Positions 50,746-60,269 of a DNA stretch of 64,000 bases are shown here, one piece after another. The position numbers and the translations under genes were made by a program. The stretch comes from SH-MAG3 sp036374995 (GTDB lineage Bacteria; Gemmatimonadota; Gemmatimonadetes; Longimicrobiales; RSA9). The stretch lies in assembly GCA_036374995.1 (NCBI GenBank), contig DASUSS010000007.1, positions 20,399 to 84,398 of the forward strand. Reading direction: 5' to 3'. Within the stretch, counting starts at the first letter, position 1, and each line of letters begins with the position of its first letter. The notes below the pieces were generated by a model. The model was not told the origin of the DNA and did not search any database. It was given only the letters and a program-made list of their open reading frames with translations.

Positions 50746-52311
50746 ATGGAGACTCCTCTGCTGATCGCGGCGGCCGCGATCGGCTCCGTTCTGCTCGGCG
50801 CGCTGATCGGATCGTGGGTCCTGCAGACCCGCGCCCGCCGTCGCCGCGAAGACGCGGAGTCGCAGGCAGCGCGCATCCTGGAAGCCGCCAATGCCGATGT
50901 GGAGCGGATCCGCCACGCCGCGGAGCTGGCCGGTCGCGAGGAGGCATACCGGGCGAAGCAGGAGTGGGAGCGGGAGGAGGCGCGGCGGCGCGAGGAGCTG
51001 GATCGCGCCGAGGACCGGATCGAGGAGCGGCGGAGCTCCCTCGACCGGAAGTACGACGTGCTGGTCGAGAAGGATCGCCAGCTGGAGGTCCGGCAGGGCG
51101 AGCTGGACGCGCGGCAGGCGGAGGTCGAGCGGCAGCGTGAGCAGTGCAGCCGTCTCGAGCACGAGACGCAGGCGCGGCTCGAGGCACTGGCGGGGTTGTC
51201 GCGCGAGGAGGCGAAGCGGATGCTCGTCCAGCAGATGGAGGAGCAGGCGCGCGCCCACGCGGCCAACACGATCCGCGAGATCCGCGAGCAGGCGCGGCGG
51301 GAGGCGGAGCGGGAGGCACGCAACATCCTCGCGCTCGCGATCCAGCGCATCGCCGCGGACCACACCGCGGAGAGCACGGTCTCGGTCGTGAGCCTGCCCT
51401 CCGATGAGATGAAGGGCCGGATCATCGGGCGTGAAGGCCGCAACATCCGCGCATTCGAGCAGGCCACCGGCGTCGACGTGATCATCGATGACACGCCCGA
51501 GGCCGTGATTCTCTCCGGCTTCGACCCCATCCGTCGCGAGGCGGCACGGATCGCGCTCGAGAAGCTCGTTCTCGACGGCAGGATCCACCCGGGCCGGATC
51601 GAGGAAGTGGTGGCGAAGGCGCGGAAGGAAGTCGAGGAATCGATGCTCCAGGCCGCCGAGGAGGTGTGCTACGAGCTCGGCGTGCACGGCATCCATCCCG
51701 AGATCATGAAGGTCCTGGGGCGGCTCCGCTACCGCACATCGTACGGTCAGAACCAGCTGCTGCATGCGAAGGAGGTCGCGCTCGTTGCCGGCAACATGGC
51801 GGCCGAGATGAAGCTCGATGCGACGATGACGAAGCGCATGGCGCTGCTGCACGACGTCGGCAAGGGCCTGACCCACGAGCACGAGGGCACCCACGTCGAG
51901 CTCGGCTGGAACCTGTGCAAGAAGTACAACGAGCCGGACCAGGTCCTGAATGCGATCAAGGCGCATCACGACGAGGAGCCGCACCGCTACCCCGAGACGT
52001 TCCTGGTCACCGCGGCGGACGCGGTCAGCGGTGCACGGCCCGGCGCCCGCCGCGAGATGTTCGAGACGTACGTGAAGCGGCTCGAGAAACTGGAGGAGAT
52101 CGCGAACAGCTTCTCCGGCGTGGAGCGCTGCTTCGCGATCCAGGCGGGCCGTGAGGTGCGCGTGATGGTGAATCCCGAGGACATCAATGACGGGTCGATG
52201 TCCGAGCTGAGCGAGAAGATCGCGCGCAGGCTCGAGGATGAGCTGCAGTATCCCGGACAGATCAAGGTGATCGTGATCCGCGAGACACGTGCGGTCGATT
52301 TCGCGCGTTGA
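50746..52311 (+). CDS. rny: Ribonuclease Y
   Basis: RNase Y is a membrane-anchored endoribonuclease that starts mRNA decay. The 521-residue protein has one N-terminal helix (about 4-24), a long Arg/Glu coiled coil (about 28-200), a KH domain with MKGRIIGREGRNIRAFEQATGVDVIIDDTP (about 222-251) and an HD domain with LLHDVGKGLTHEHEG (about 366-380), then a C-terminal domain ending RETRAVDFAR. Its Shine-Dalgarno is GGAGAG before the ATG. A TACAAT at 50699-50704 may be its -10 box. Confidence 0.97.
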   Translation: METPLLIAAAAIGSVLLGALIGSWVLQTRARRRREDAESQAARILEAANADVERIRHAAELAGREEAYRAKQEWEREEARRREELDRAEDRIEERRSSLDRKYDVLVEKDRQLEVRQGELDARQAEVERQREQCSRLEHETQARLEALAGLSREEAKRMLVQQMEEQARAHAANTIREIREQARREAEREARNILALAIQRIAADHTAESTVSVVSLPSDEMKGRIIGREGRNIRAFEQATGVDVIIDDTPEAVILSGFDPIRREAARIALEKLVLDGRIHPGRIEEVVAKARKEVEESMLQAAEEVCYELGVHGIHPEIMKVLGRLRYRTSYGQNQLLHAKEVALVAGNMAAEMKLDATMTKRMALLHDVGKGLTHEHEGTHVELGWNLCKKYNEPDQVLNAIKAHHDEEPHRYPETFLVTAADAVSGARPGARREMFETYVKRLEKLEEIANSFSGVERCFAIQAGREVRVMVNPEDINDGSMSELSEKIARRLEDELQYPGQIKVIVIRETRAVDFAR

Positions 52312-52346
52312 GCGGACGAGTATGACAACGGCTGAATTCGAGTGGC

Positions 52347-53261
52347 ATGGCGAAGATCATCAGTGGTCAGGAGCTGAGTGAGACGATGCGTGCGGAGATC
52401 GCCGCCGAGGCGGCGGCGTTCCGCAGCGAGACCGGTATCACACCGGGCCTCGCGGTAGTCCTCGTGGGCCAGGATCCGGCGAGCGAGGTGTACGTCCGCA
52501 TGAAGGGCAAGGCGGCGGACAGGGCCGGCTTCTTCTCGAAGCAGATCACGCTCCCCGAGAACACGCCGGAGGACGAGGTCCTCGGTGTGGTCGAAGGACT
52601 GAACGGCGATCCGGGCGTGCACGGCATCCTCGTGCAGCTGCCGCTGCCGAAGCACATCGATTCCTCGAGGATCCTGCTTGCGATCGATCCTGCGAAGGAT
52701 GTCGACGGGTTCCACCCGATGAACGCGGGTCGTCTGGCGGTAGGCGATGAGACCGTGCTCGCGCCGTGCACGCCGGCGGGGATCATCGAGATGCTGCTCC
52801 GCTCCGGCCATGATCCTTCCGGCCGGCACGTCGTCGTCGTCGGCCGCTCGAACATTGTCGGCAAGCCCGTATCGCTGCTGCTGCTGCGCACCGGCCGCGG
52901 CGGTAATGCGACGGTCACGATCGCGCACAGCCGCACGAAGGATCTGGCCGGCATCACGCGTCAGGCGGACATCCTGATCGCTGCGGTCGGCCGTGCGAAC
53001 CTGATCACGCGCGACATGGTGAAGCCGGGCGTCGTCGTCATCGATGTCGGCGTCAACCGCGTCGAGGACTCCGCGGCGCCGAAGGGCTATCGGCTCGTCG
53101 GTGACGTTGCGTTCGACGAAGTGGCGGAAGTCGCTTCGGCGATCACGCCGGTGCCGGGCGGAGTCGGTCCGATGACCATCACCATGCTGCTCCGTAACAC
53201 GCTGGAGGCGGCACGTCAGCTGCACGCTGCGGATGCGGAGCGCGGCGCCCTGGTGGACTGA
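52347..53261 (+). CDS. folD: Bifunctional methylenetetrahydrofolate dehydrogenase/cyclohydrolase
   Basis: FolD interconverts methylene-, methenyl- and 10-formyl-tetrahydrofolate. The 304-residue protein has GLAVVLVGQDPASEVYVRMKGKAA (about 34-57, with the catalytic Tyr and Lys), GILVQLPLPKHID, PAKDVDGFHPMNAGRL and VVGRSNIVGKPVSLLLL (NADP-binding), ending TPVPGGVGPMTITMLL. It starts a run of closely packed genes, folD-xseA-xseB-ispA-dxs-nadK, similar to the Bacillus folD-recN cluster. Confidence 0.97.
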   Translation: MAKIISGQELSETMRAEIAAEAAAFRSETGITPGLAVVLVGQDPASEVYVRMKGKAADRAGFFSKQITLPENTPEDEVLGVVEGLNGDPGVHGILVQLPLPKHIDSSRILLAIDPAKDVDGFHPMNAGRLAVGDETVLAPCTPAGIIEMLLRSGHDPSGRHVVVVGRSNIVGKPVSLLLLRTGRGGNATVTIAHSRTKDLAGITRQADILIAAVGRANLITRDMVKPGVVVIDVGVNRVEDSAAPKGYRLVGDVAFDEVAEVASAITPVPGGVGPMTITMLLRNTLEAARQLHAADAERGALVD

Positions 53262-54452
53262 TTGGTGCAGGAGTCGTTCGATTTCGGATCCCGTCCGTCA
53301 CGCCCGGCGCGCAGTGAGCCGATCACGCTCGGGGTCGCCGAGCTGAACGCGCTCGTGCGCGAGATGCTCGAGGCCCGCGTACCGCCGCTCTGGGTCGAGG
53401 GCGAGATCTCCGGCTGGAAACGGCATTCTTCCGGGCACCGCTATTTCTGCCTGCGTGACGCGGACGCGCAGATCAATGCCGTGATGTTTCGCTCCGATGC
53501 ACAGCGCCTTCCGGCCGAGCCGGAGCAGGGCATGCACGTCCGCGCCCTCGGCACGGTCACGCTCTATGGCAAGCGCGGCGACTACCAGCTGGTCGTGCGG
53601 CGGCTCGAGGCCACCGGCGATGGCGGCCTCTGGCGGCTCGCGTTCGAGCGGCTCCGCGCGCGACTGGAGCGCGAGGGCCTGCTCGATCCCGCGCGCAAGC
53701 GCACGCTCCCGCGCTATCCGCGCACCGTCGGCATCGTCACCTCCCCCGTCGGCGCGGCGTTGCAGGACATCCTTCACGTGATCGAGCGGCGTGCACCATG
53801 GACCCGCGTGATCCTCTCGCCTGCACGCGTGCAGGGCGAGGGTGCGGCGTACGACATTGCCCGCGCGATCCGGCTGTTCGAGCGCGGCCGCGTTCCGATC
53901 GACGTGCTCATCGTCGGCCGCGGCGGTGGCTCCACCGAGGACCTCTGGGCGTTCAACGAGGAGCCGGTCGCACGCGCGATCGTCGCTGCGCCCGTGCCCG
54001 TGATCAGTGCCGTCGGCCATGAGGTCGATGTCACGATCGCAGATCTGGTCGCGGACCTGCGTGCGCCCACACCGTCCGCGGCTGCGGAGCACGCGGTCCC
54101 CGACGGCGCCGCGATCCGGGAGGAGCTCACCGCCGCGCGCGTTCGCCTCGCGCGCACGCTGCGGCGCTTCGCCGAGCGCAGGCACGAGCAGCTCGATGTC
54201 GCGCGCGAGCGCCTGGATCGGCGGATGCACCGCATCCTCGAGAAGCGCCGCGCCGTAATCGCCCGCCTGTCCGCGCGGATCGATGCGCTCTCACCGCTCA
54301 GGTCGCTCGCCCGCGGCTACGCCGTGCCGCTCGATGACCGGGGCAGGATCCTGCGGCGCACGGCGGATTTCGAGCCGGGCGCGCCGTTCCGGCTCCGCGT
54401 CACCGATGGCACCGTGCGCGGCCGGACCGAGTCGATCGAGGAGCAGCCGTGA
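53262..54452 (+). CDS. xseA: Exodeoxyribonuclease VII large subunit
   Basis: XseA with XseB degrades single-stranded DNA from both ends. The 396-residue protein (TTG at 53262 or GTG at 53265) has an N-terminal OB fold (LWVEGEISGWKRHSSGHRYFCLRD, about 42-65), the catalytic core with VGIVTSPVGAALQDILHV, DVLIVGRGGGSTEDLWAFNEEPVARA (about 212-237) and GHEVDVTIADLVADLRAPTPSAAAE, then a coiled coil and a C-terminal segment. It overlaps xseB by four bases. Family length is about 400-450. Confidence 0.96.
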   Translation: MVQESFDFGSRPSRPARSEPITLGVAELNALVREMLEARVPPLWVEGEISGWKRHSSGHRYFCLRDADAQINAVMFRSDAQRLPAEPEQGMHVRALGTVTLYGKRGDYQLVVRRLEATGDGGLWRLAFERLRARLEREGLLDPARKRTLPRYPRTVGIVTSPVGAALQDILHVIERRAPWTRVILSPARVQGEGAAYDIARAIRLFERGRVPIDVLIVGRGGGSTEDLWAFNEEPVARAIVAAPVPVISAVGHEVDVTIADLVADLRAPTPSAAAEHAVPDGAAIREELTAARVRLARTLRRFAERRHEQLDVARERLDRRMHRILEKRRAVIARLSARIDALSPLRSLARGYAVPLDDRGRILRRTADFEPGAPFRLRVTDGTVRGRTESIEEQP

Positions 54453-54694
54453 GCGCGGAAGACCAGGCAGCGGCCGAGATGCCGCTCGGCGCGCGCATCC
54501 ATCGGCTCCAGCGCATCGCCGCGGATCTCGATCGCGAGGATATCGAGCTGGAGGACGCGATGCGCCTCTTCGAGGAGGGCGTGGCCCATCTGCGAGCAGC
54601 AGAGTCGCTCGTGAAGCAGGCCGAGCTGCGCATCGAGCGGCTGCTCGAGGACGCCAGGGGCGTGCGACTCGAGGAGATCGAGCCCCCGGAATGA
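54449..54694 (+). CDS. xseB: Exodeoxyribonuclease VII small subunit
   Basis: The 81-residue protein has the XseB core RIHRLQRIAADLDREDIELEDAMRLFEEGVAHL (about 16-48), a helical hairpin that wraps the XseA coiled coil. The GTG at 54449 overlaps xseA, and its stop overlaps the ispA ATG. Size and neighbours are standard. Confidence 0.95.
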   Translation: MSAEDQAAAEMPLGARIHRLQRIAADLDREDIELEDAMRLFEEGVAHLRAAESLVKQAELRIERLLEDARGVRLEEIEPPE

Positions 54695-55605
54695 ACGCGG
54701 CTGCCGCGACGCCAGACCCACGCGCTTTCGACGCCGGCGATCGTGCGCGCATCGATGCCGCGCTGGCTGCGATCGCGCGCGACCTCACGCATGATGATCC
54801 GGTGGGCGATGCCATCCGCTACGCCCTGGCTGCGGGCGGCAAGCGGCTCCGCCCGATCCTCTGCCTGGCCGCCATGGATGCGGTCGGCGCACGCGGCCCG
54901 CGCGAGGCGCAGGTGCGCGCCGCGTGTGCGCTCGAGCTGGTACACACGTACTCGCTCGTGCATGACGATCTGCCGTGCATGGACGACGACGATCTGCGGC
55001 GCGGGCGCCCGACGACGCATCGGGTCCACGGCACGCGCGCGGCCATGGTGGCCGGTGTCGCGCTCATTCCGCTCGCCTGTCGTGTGCTGGCGGATGCCGC
55101 CGCGGACATGGGTGCACCGGCGGATCGCGCGCTCGAGGCCGTGCGCGAGCTGTGCGGCGGTGCCGGTGCGGGCGGAATGGTGGGCGGCCAGATCCTCGAC
55201 CTCGAAGGCGAGGGCGCTGCCGTGGATACCGCCGCTCTGCGCCGCATCCCGGCCATGAAGACCGCGGCGCTGTTCCGCGCCGCACTGCGCGTCGGTGCCG
55301 TACTCGGCGGTGCGAGCGTCGCGACCGTGGACGCGCTCGGTGACTACGGCGAGCACCTCGGCATGGCGTTCCAGATCACCGACGACGTCCTGGACGTCAC
55401 GATGGACAGCGGCGCGCTCGGCAAGACGGCCGGCAAGGATGCCGACGCGAACAAGGCCACGTTCGCCGCGCGGCTCGGCGTCTCCGATGCACGGCGGGCG
55501 GCGGCCGCAGAGGTGGATGCGGCCCTCGCACGGCTGGCGGCCACGGGCGCGGACAGCCCCGTACTGGAGCGGCTGGCGCGGTTCGCCGCCGACCGGGATC
55601 GATGA
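54691..55605 (+). CDS. ispA: Polyprenyl (farnesyl-type) diphosphate synthase
   Basis: The enzyme condenses isopentenyl and allylic diphosphates. The 304-residue protein has the first Asp-rich motif in HTYSLVHDDLPCMDDDDLRRGRP (about 85-107, with the bacterial two-residue insertion), AFQITDDVLDV as the second (about 226-236) and LGKTAGKDADANKATF. The residues before the first motif and the insertion match short-chain FPP/GGPP synthases like E. coli IspA, so C15 or C20 product is expected. The ATG overlaps the xseB stop. dxs follows, giving an isoprenoid pair. Confidence 0.93.
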   Translation: MNAAAATPDPRAFDAGDRARIDAALAAIARDLTHDDPVGDAIRYALAAGGKRLRPILCLAAMDAVGARGPREAQVRAACALELVHTYSLVHDDLPCMDDDDLRRGRPTTHRVHGTRAAMVAGVALIPLACRVLADAAADMGAPADRALEAVRELCGGAGAGGMVGGQILDLEGEGAAVDTAALRRIPAMKTAALFRAALRVGAVLGGASVATVDALGDYGEHLGMAFQITDDVLDVTMDSGALGKTAGKDADANKATFAARLGVSDARRAAAAEVDAALARLAATGADSPVLERLARFAADRDR

Positions 55606-55637
55606 TAGATTCCGCGCAACAAACGCCTGGAGGAGTC

Positions 55638-57551
55638 GTGTCCATACTGGATCGGATCCAGTCGCCCGCAGACCTGCGGGCCCTGACGGAGGCCGAGCTG
55701 CCGCAGCTCGCGCACGACGTGCGTGAGCGCATGGTCGATGTCATCAGCAAGGTCGGCGGCCACTTCGCGCCGGGACTCGGCGTCGTGGAGCTGACGATCG
55801 CGCTCCACTACGTCTTCGACACGCCGCGCGACAAGCTGATCTGGGATGTCGGCCATCAGGGCTACCCTCACAAGATCCTGACCGGTCGCAACGAGGCGTT
55901 CCCGCGCATCCGTCAGAAGGGCGGTCCGTCCGGATTCCTGTCGCGCAGGGAATCGGAGTACGACGTCTTCGGTGCCGGTCACGCCGCCACGTCGATCTCG
56001 GCCGGACTGGGTATCGCCGCGGCGCGTGACCTCAAGGGTGAGGACTTCGAGGTCGTGGCGGTCATCGGCGACGGTGCGCTGACGAGCGGCATCGCGTACG
56101 AGGCATTGAACAATGCCGGCCACACCGATCGCGACCTCATCGTCATCCTGAACGACAACGAGATGTCGATCTCGCGCAACGTGGGTGCGATTCACAAGTA
56201 CCTCACGCGCGTCGTCACGAATCCGATCTACAATCGTGTGCGTGATGAGGTGAAGCACATCATGCACCGGACCGGCGCGCTCGGCGAGGCGGTGCAGTCG
56301 GTCGTGCTCAAGATGGAGGAGGCGGGCAAGACGCTGCTCACGCCCGGCATCCTCTTCGAGGAGCTGGGATTCCGCTATGTCGGCCCGGTCGACGGTCACG
56401 ACCTGCCGGCCCTGCTGACGACTCTGCGGAACGTGCGGGAATGGGAGGGTCCGCGCCTCGTGCACGTCGTCACCCGGAAGGGCAAGGGCTTCCCGCTCGC
56501 GGAGGAGAATCCGGTCGTGTGGCACGGCGCCACGCCGTTCGACAAGATCAGCGGTGAGATGTCCAAGAAGAAGGGCGGGCTGCCCGCGTACACGAACGTC
56601 TTCGGGAAGGGACTCGTCGAGCTGGGTGCGCTGCATCCCCGGATGGCCGTCATCACGGCGGCCATGCCGAGCGGGACGGGGACCGGGGTGTTCGGCGATG
56701 CCTATCCCGAACGGTACTTCGATGTCGGCATTGCCGAGGGCCACGGCGTCACGTTCGCAGCCGGGCTCGCCACGGAGTCGATCGTGCCGGTCGTCGCGAT
56801 CTACTCGACGTTCCTCCAGCGCGCGTACGACTCGATCATTCACGACGTCGCGATCCAGAACCTGCCCGTCGTGTTCGCCATGGACCGCGCGGGCCTGGTC
56901 GGCAACGATGGTCCTACGCACATGGGTCTCTACGACATCGCCTATCTCCTCGCCGTGCCCAACATGACGGTCATGGCGCCGAAGGATGGCGCGGAGATGC
57001 TGGCGCTGCTCCGGCTCGCGGTCGAGCGCGCCGATGGCCCGTGCTCGCTGCGCTATCCGCGCGACAACGTGCCCGCTTCGGTACCGCCTCTCGCCGAGAT
57101 CCCGCCCGTCGAGTACGGCACGTGGGAAGTGCTCCGGCGCGGCGCGGGTCTCGCCCTGCTCGCAACGGGGACCACGGTGTTACCCGCGCTCGAGGCGGCG
57201 CAGCGGCTCGAGGCGGATGGCATCAACGCGACGGTGGTGAATTGCCGGTTCATCAAGCCGATCGATGAAGCGACGCTGGCGTGGGTACTGGAGCGGCACG
57301 GCGCCCTGCTGACGATCGAGGAGGGCACGGTCGTGAACGGGTTCGGCGCGCACCTGTCGCGCCATGTCGAAGCGGCGCGACGGCAGTACCCAGCCGTGGT
57401 CATGGACATGCTCGGCGTACCCGACCGGATCTTCGACCATGCAAACCGTGCGGAGCAGCTCGCCGAGGCCGGTCTCGATCCGGCCGGCATTGCCGTGCGC
57501 GCGCGTGCACTGGCCGGAGACGGAGTGGTGCCGGCGGCGCGGACCGCGTGA
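55638..57551 (+). CDS. dxs: 1-deoxy-D-xylulose-5-phosphate synthase
   Basis: Dxs makes the first MEP-pathway intermediate from pyruvate and glyceraldehyde 3-phosphate using thiamine diphosphate. The 637-residue protein has SILDRIQSPADLRAL, WDVGHQGYPHKILTGR, the thiamine-binding block VVAVIGDGALTSGIAYEALNNAGH and NDNEMSIS, then DRAGLVGNDGPTHMG in the transketolase-like domain. The GTG at 55638 is preferred because GGAGGAG lies 5 nt upstream; an ATG at 55602 would add 12 residues. A possible internal -10 (TAGATT, 55606-55611) lies at the ispA end. Confidence 0.96.
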   Translation: MSILDRIQSPADLRALTEAELPQLAHDVRERMVDVISKVGGHFAPGLGVVELTIALHYVFDTPRDKLIWDVGHQGYPHKILTGRNEAFPRIRQKGGPSGFLSRRESEYDVFGAGHAATSISAGLGIAAARDLKGEDFEVVAVIGDGALTSGIAYEALNNAGHTDRDLIVILNDNEMSISRNVGAIHKYLTRVVTNPIYNRVRDEVKHIMHRTGALGEAVQSVVLKMEEAGKTLLTPGILFEELGFRYVGPVDGHDLPALLTTLRNVREWEGPRLVHVVTRKGKGFPLAEENPVVWHGATPFDKISGEMSKKKGGLPAYTNVFGKGLVELGALHPRMAVITAAMPSGTGTGVFGDAYPERYFDVGIAEGHGVTFAAGLATESIVPVVAIYSTFLQRAYDSIIHDVAIQNLPVVFAMDRAGLVGNDGPTHMGLYDIAYLLAVPNMTVMAPKDGAEMLALLRLAVERADGPCSLRYPRDNVPASVPPLAEIPPVEYGTWEVLRRGAGLALLATGTTVLPALEAAQRLEADGINATVVNCRFIKPIDEATLAWVLERHGALLTIEEGTVVNGFGAHLSRHVEAARRQYPAVVMDMLGVPDRIFDHANRAEQLAEAGLDPAGIAVRARALAGDGVVPAARTA

Positions 57552-58441
57552 TGCAGAGCGGCGGTTTTCGCCGCATCGCCGTGGCCGGCAACCCGAGCCA
57601 CGACGCGATCCGCCCAGTGCTCGCCGAGCTTAGCCGTGCCGCCGCCGCCCACGGTGCCGAGTTGCTCGTCGAGGAATCGCTCTCCGAGCTCGCACCCGGC
57701 GTGCCGGTTTTCGACGGGCCGGACTTCGATCTGCTCATCACGCTCGGCGGTGACGGCACCCTGCTCCGCGGCGCGCGGCTCGTCGCCGCCTCGCACATCC
57801 CGACCTTCGGCATCAACCTCGGGTATCTCGGATTCCTCACATCGCTCGCCGTCGCCGATCTCGCGCTCGGTCTCGAGGCGCTCTTTCGCGGCGACTACTG
57901 GCTCGATGTACGATCCACCATCGAGGCCCGCGTCACCGGCAGTGATGGCGTGGACGGTGAGCGTTTCGTTGCGATCAACGATGCCGTGCTGCACAAGGGC
58001 GGCTTCGCGCGCGTCATCCGGCTCGCCGTCCATGTCGGCCCCGACCAGCAGGAGGTCGGGACGTACACGGCCGACGGCATCATCCTCGCCACACCGACCG
58101 GGTCGACCGCGTACTCGCTGTCCGCCGGCGGGCCCATCGTCGTGCCGAGCCTCGATTGCATCCTCGCGACACCGATCTGCCCCCACACGCTCGTCGTCCG
58201 GCCGCTCGTCCTGCCGATGGACCTCCAGATCACGGTCACGCCGCTGTCCGGTATCGACGAGGTCATCCTCACCGTGGATGGCCAGGATGGCGCCTACCTC
58301 CGGCCGGGCGATCACCTCGTGGTGCGCCGCGGAGAGCCGACGATCCCGCTGATCCGACTCGAGGGACAGAGCTTCTTTTCGACGCTGCGCCGGAAGCTGC
58401 ACTGGGGCCTGGAGCACACCGACCGGGCCGGATCGCGCTGA
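57551..58441 (+). CDS. nadK: NAD kinase
   Basis: NadK phosphorylates NAD to NADP. The 296-residue protein has the ATP/NAD-binding motif ITLGGDGTLLRGARL (about 62-76), GINLGYLGFLTSL, INDAVLHKGG (a variant of the usual NE motif, with Asp at the Glu position) and TADGIILATPTGSTAYSLSAGGPIV, all NadK features. The ATG overlaps the dxs stop by one base. In Bacillus relatives the same place holds yqxC and ahrC before recN; here nadK is present and those are absent. Confidence 0.95.
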   Translation: MQSGGFRRIAVAGNPSHDAIRPVLAELSRAAAAHGAELLVEESLSELAPGVPVFDGPDFDLLITLGGDGTLLRGARLVAASHIPTFGINLGYLGFLTSLAVADLALGLEALFRGDYWLDVRSTIEARVTGSDGVDGERFVAINDAVLHKGGFARVIRLAVHVGPDQQEVGTYTADGIILATPTGSTAYSLSAGGPIVVPSLDCILATPICPHTLVVRPLVLPMDLQITVTPLSGIDEVILTVDGQDGAYLRPGDHLVVRRGEPTIPLIRLEGQSFFSTLRRKLHWGLEHTDRAGSR

Positions 58442-58498
58442 GCCGGGCGTGGCGCGGATGAATGCCGCACGCCGTCGATGGCCCGGCGCGCCCCGCTA

Positions 58499-58528
58499 TT
58501 GAGCGGGCCCACCCGCGTCTGATACCTT
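58499..58528 (+). promoter_or_regulatory. Predicted promoter of recN
   Basis: TTGAGC (58499-58504), 18-bp spacer, TACCTT (58523-58528). The predicted start is at 58535, the A of the recN ATG, so the transcript may be leaderless. No SOS box is visible around it. Confidence 0.55.
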
Positions 58529-58534
58529 TCGCTC

Positions 58535-60196
58535 ATGCTTGCAGAGCTCCGCATCAAGGACTTCGCGGTCATTGACGACCTCGCGCTGCGGCTCGGGCCC
58601 GGGCTGAACGCGCTCACCGGCGAGACCGGTGCGGGCAAGTCGATCATCGTGGGTGCACTGTCGCTCATCCTCGGCGATCGTGCGTCGGCCGAGGTCGTGC
58701 GCACGGGCGCAGATCGGGCGGTGGTCGAGGGCGTGTTCGAGGTCGCGTCGACCGAGCCGGTGCTGCGCCTGCTCGGCGACCACGGCATCGAGCCGGAGGA
58801 CGGCCTGTTGATCATCCGGCGGGAGATCAGCGCGGCGGGACGCGGCCGAGTCTGGGTGAATGGCGCGGCCTCGACCGTATCGCTCCTCGCCGAGCTCGGC
58901 GAGTATCTCGTCGATCTGCACGGCCAGCACGAGCATCAGTCTCTGCTGCACGCGGCGCAGCAGCGGACTCTGCTCGATGCCTATGCGGACGCGCAGTCCG
59001 GCGCCGACGCGGTGCACGCCGAGCATCGGCGCCTGCGCGACGCGCGCGCCCGCCTCCAGGACCTCGACGAGCGGGTGCGCCTGACGGAGCAGCGAGCCGA
59101 CTTCCTGCGTTTCCAGCTCGAGGAGATCGACCGCGCCACGCTCCGGTCCGGCGAGGAGGAAGAGCTGGAGACGGAAGCGAACCGGCTCGCTCACGCGGGC
59201 GAGCTCGCCACACTCGCCGACTCGCTGCACACGGAGCTGTATGCGAGTGAGCGTGCGATCGGCGCCCGCCTCGCGGACGTTCGGCGCACGCTCGAGCACC
59301 TGGTGCGGATCGACCCCACGCTCCAGCCGTGGCGCGAGACGGTGGAGAACGCGCTCTACGGTCTCGAGGAGATGGGCCGTGAGATGGGCGAGTACGCCTC
59401 GTCCATCGAGCATGATCCCGCGCGTCTCGATGAGCTGCGGCGCCGGCAGGATCTGCTGTTTCGGCTGAAACGGAAATATGGCCCGGAGCTGGACGATGTG
59501 ATCCGTACCGCGACCGCGGCCCGCGCCGAGCTGGAAGCACTCGAGAGCTCCGAGCTCGATCGCAGCGCCATCGAGCGTGAGATCGCCGATGCGCAGAGCG
59601 CGCTGGATGCCGCCGCCGCGCGACTCACGACGACGCGGCAGAAGGGTGCGAAGCGCCTGGCCGCGGCCATCGCCGCGGCGCTGCCCGACCTCGGCATGAG
59701 CGGAGCGCAGTTCGGCATCGAGCTGAACCCGCTCGCGCAGTGCGGCCCGCACGGTGCCGAGGACGTCGAGTTCCTGATCGCGGTGAACGCGGGGTTCGAG
59801 CCCCGGCCGCTGTCACGCGTCGCGTCCGGCGGTGAGATGTCGCGCATCATGCTTGCGCTCAAGACGGAGCTCGCACGTCTCGACCGCATCCCGACGCTCG
59901 TGTTCGATGAGATCGATGCCGGAATCGGTGGCCGCGTCGCGAACCAGGTCGGGGAGAAGCTGAGAACGGTCGCGGCTGCGCACCAGGTGTTCGTGATCAC
60001 GCACCTCCCGCAGATCGCGTCCCGCGCGACGACCCACCTGCTCGTGCAGAAGACCGACCGTGGCGGCATCACCGCGACGGACGTCCAGCCGCTCGAGGGT
60101 GCCGCGCGGGTACGCGAGCTCGCGCGGCTGCTGGGCGGCGATCCGGAGAGTGCGGTGAGCATCGAGCACGCTCGCGAGCTGCTCGCTGCCGGCTGA
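58535..60196 (+). CDS. recN: DNA repair protein RecN
   Basis: RecN is an SMC-like ATPase acting in double-strand break repair. The 553-residue protein starts MLAELRIKDFAVIDDLALRLG, with Walker A LTGETGAGKSIIVGALSLILGDR (about 28-50), a long coiled-coil middle, the ABC signature LSRVASGGEMSRIMLALK and Walker B TLVFDEIDAGIGGRVA (about 456-471). It has no Shine-Dalgarno but a well-placed promoter, suggesting leaderless translation. Length is standard (about 550). It ends at a convergent hairpin. Confidence 0.96.
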   Translation: MLAELRIKDFAVIDDLALRLGPGLNALTGETGAGKSIIVGALSLILGDRASAEVVRTGADRAVVEGVFEVASTEPVLRLLGDHGIEPEDGLLIIRREISAAGRGRVWVNGAASTVSLLAELGEYLVDLHGQHEHQSLLHAAQQRTLLDAYADAQSGADAVHAEHRRLRDARARLQDLDERVRLTEQRADFLRFQLEEIDRATLRSGEEEELETEANRLAHAGELATLADSLHTELYASERAIGARLADVRRTLEHLVRIDPTLQPWRETVENALYGLEEMGREMGEYASSIEHDPARLDELRRRQDLLFRLKRKYGPELDDVIRTATAARAELEALESSELDRSAIEREIADAQSALDAAAARLTTTRQKGAKRLAAAIAAALPDLGMSGAQFGIELNPLAQCGPHGAEDVEFLIAVNAGFEPRPLSRVASGGEMSRIMLALKTELARLDRIPTLVFDEIDAGIGGRVANQVGEKLRTVAAAHQVFVITHLPQIASRATTHLLVQKTDRGGITATDVQPLEGAARVRELARLLGGDPESAVSIEHARELLAAG

Positions 60197-60217
60197 GCTC
60201 GAAGTCTACGATACGCC

Positions 60218-60251
60218 AGAGGGGAGGAGGCCGTGAGACCTCCTCCCCTCT
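60218..60251. terminator. Hairpin between recN and the TonB receptor gene
   Basis: A perfect 13-bp stem AGAGGGGAGGAGG (60218-60230) / CCTCCTCCCCTCT (60239-60251) with an 8-nt loop lies in the convergent gap. It has no T run on either side, so it is a probable but not classical bidirectional terminator. Confidence 0.65.
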
Positions 60252-60269
60252 ATGCCTTACGCGCGTGGC

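Noticed and set aside
53262..53300. Clamp-binding motif in the XseA N-terminus (QESFDF)
   Set aside because: It only loosely resembles the consensus and lies at the uncertain start of the protein.
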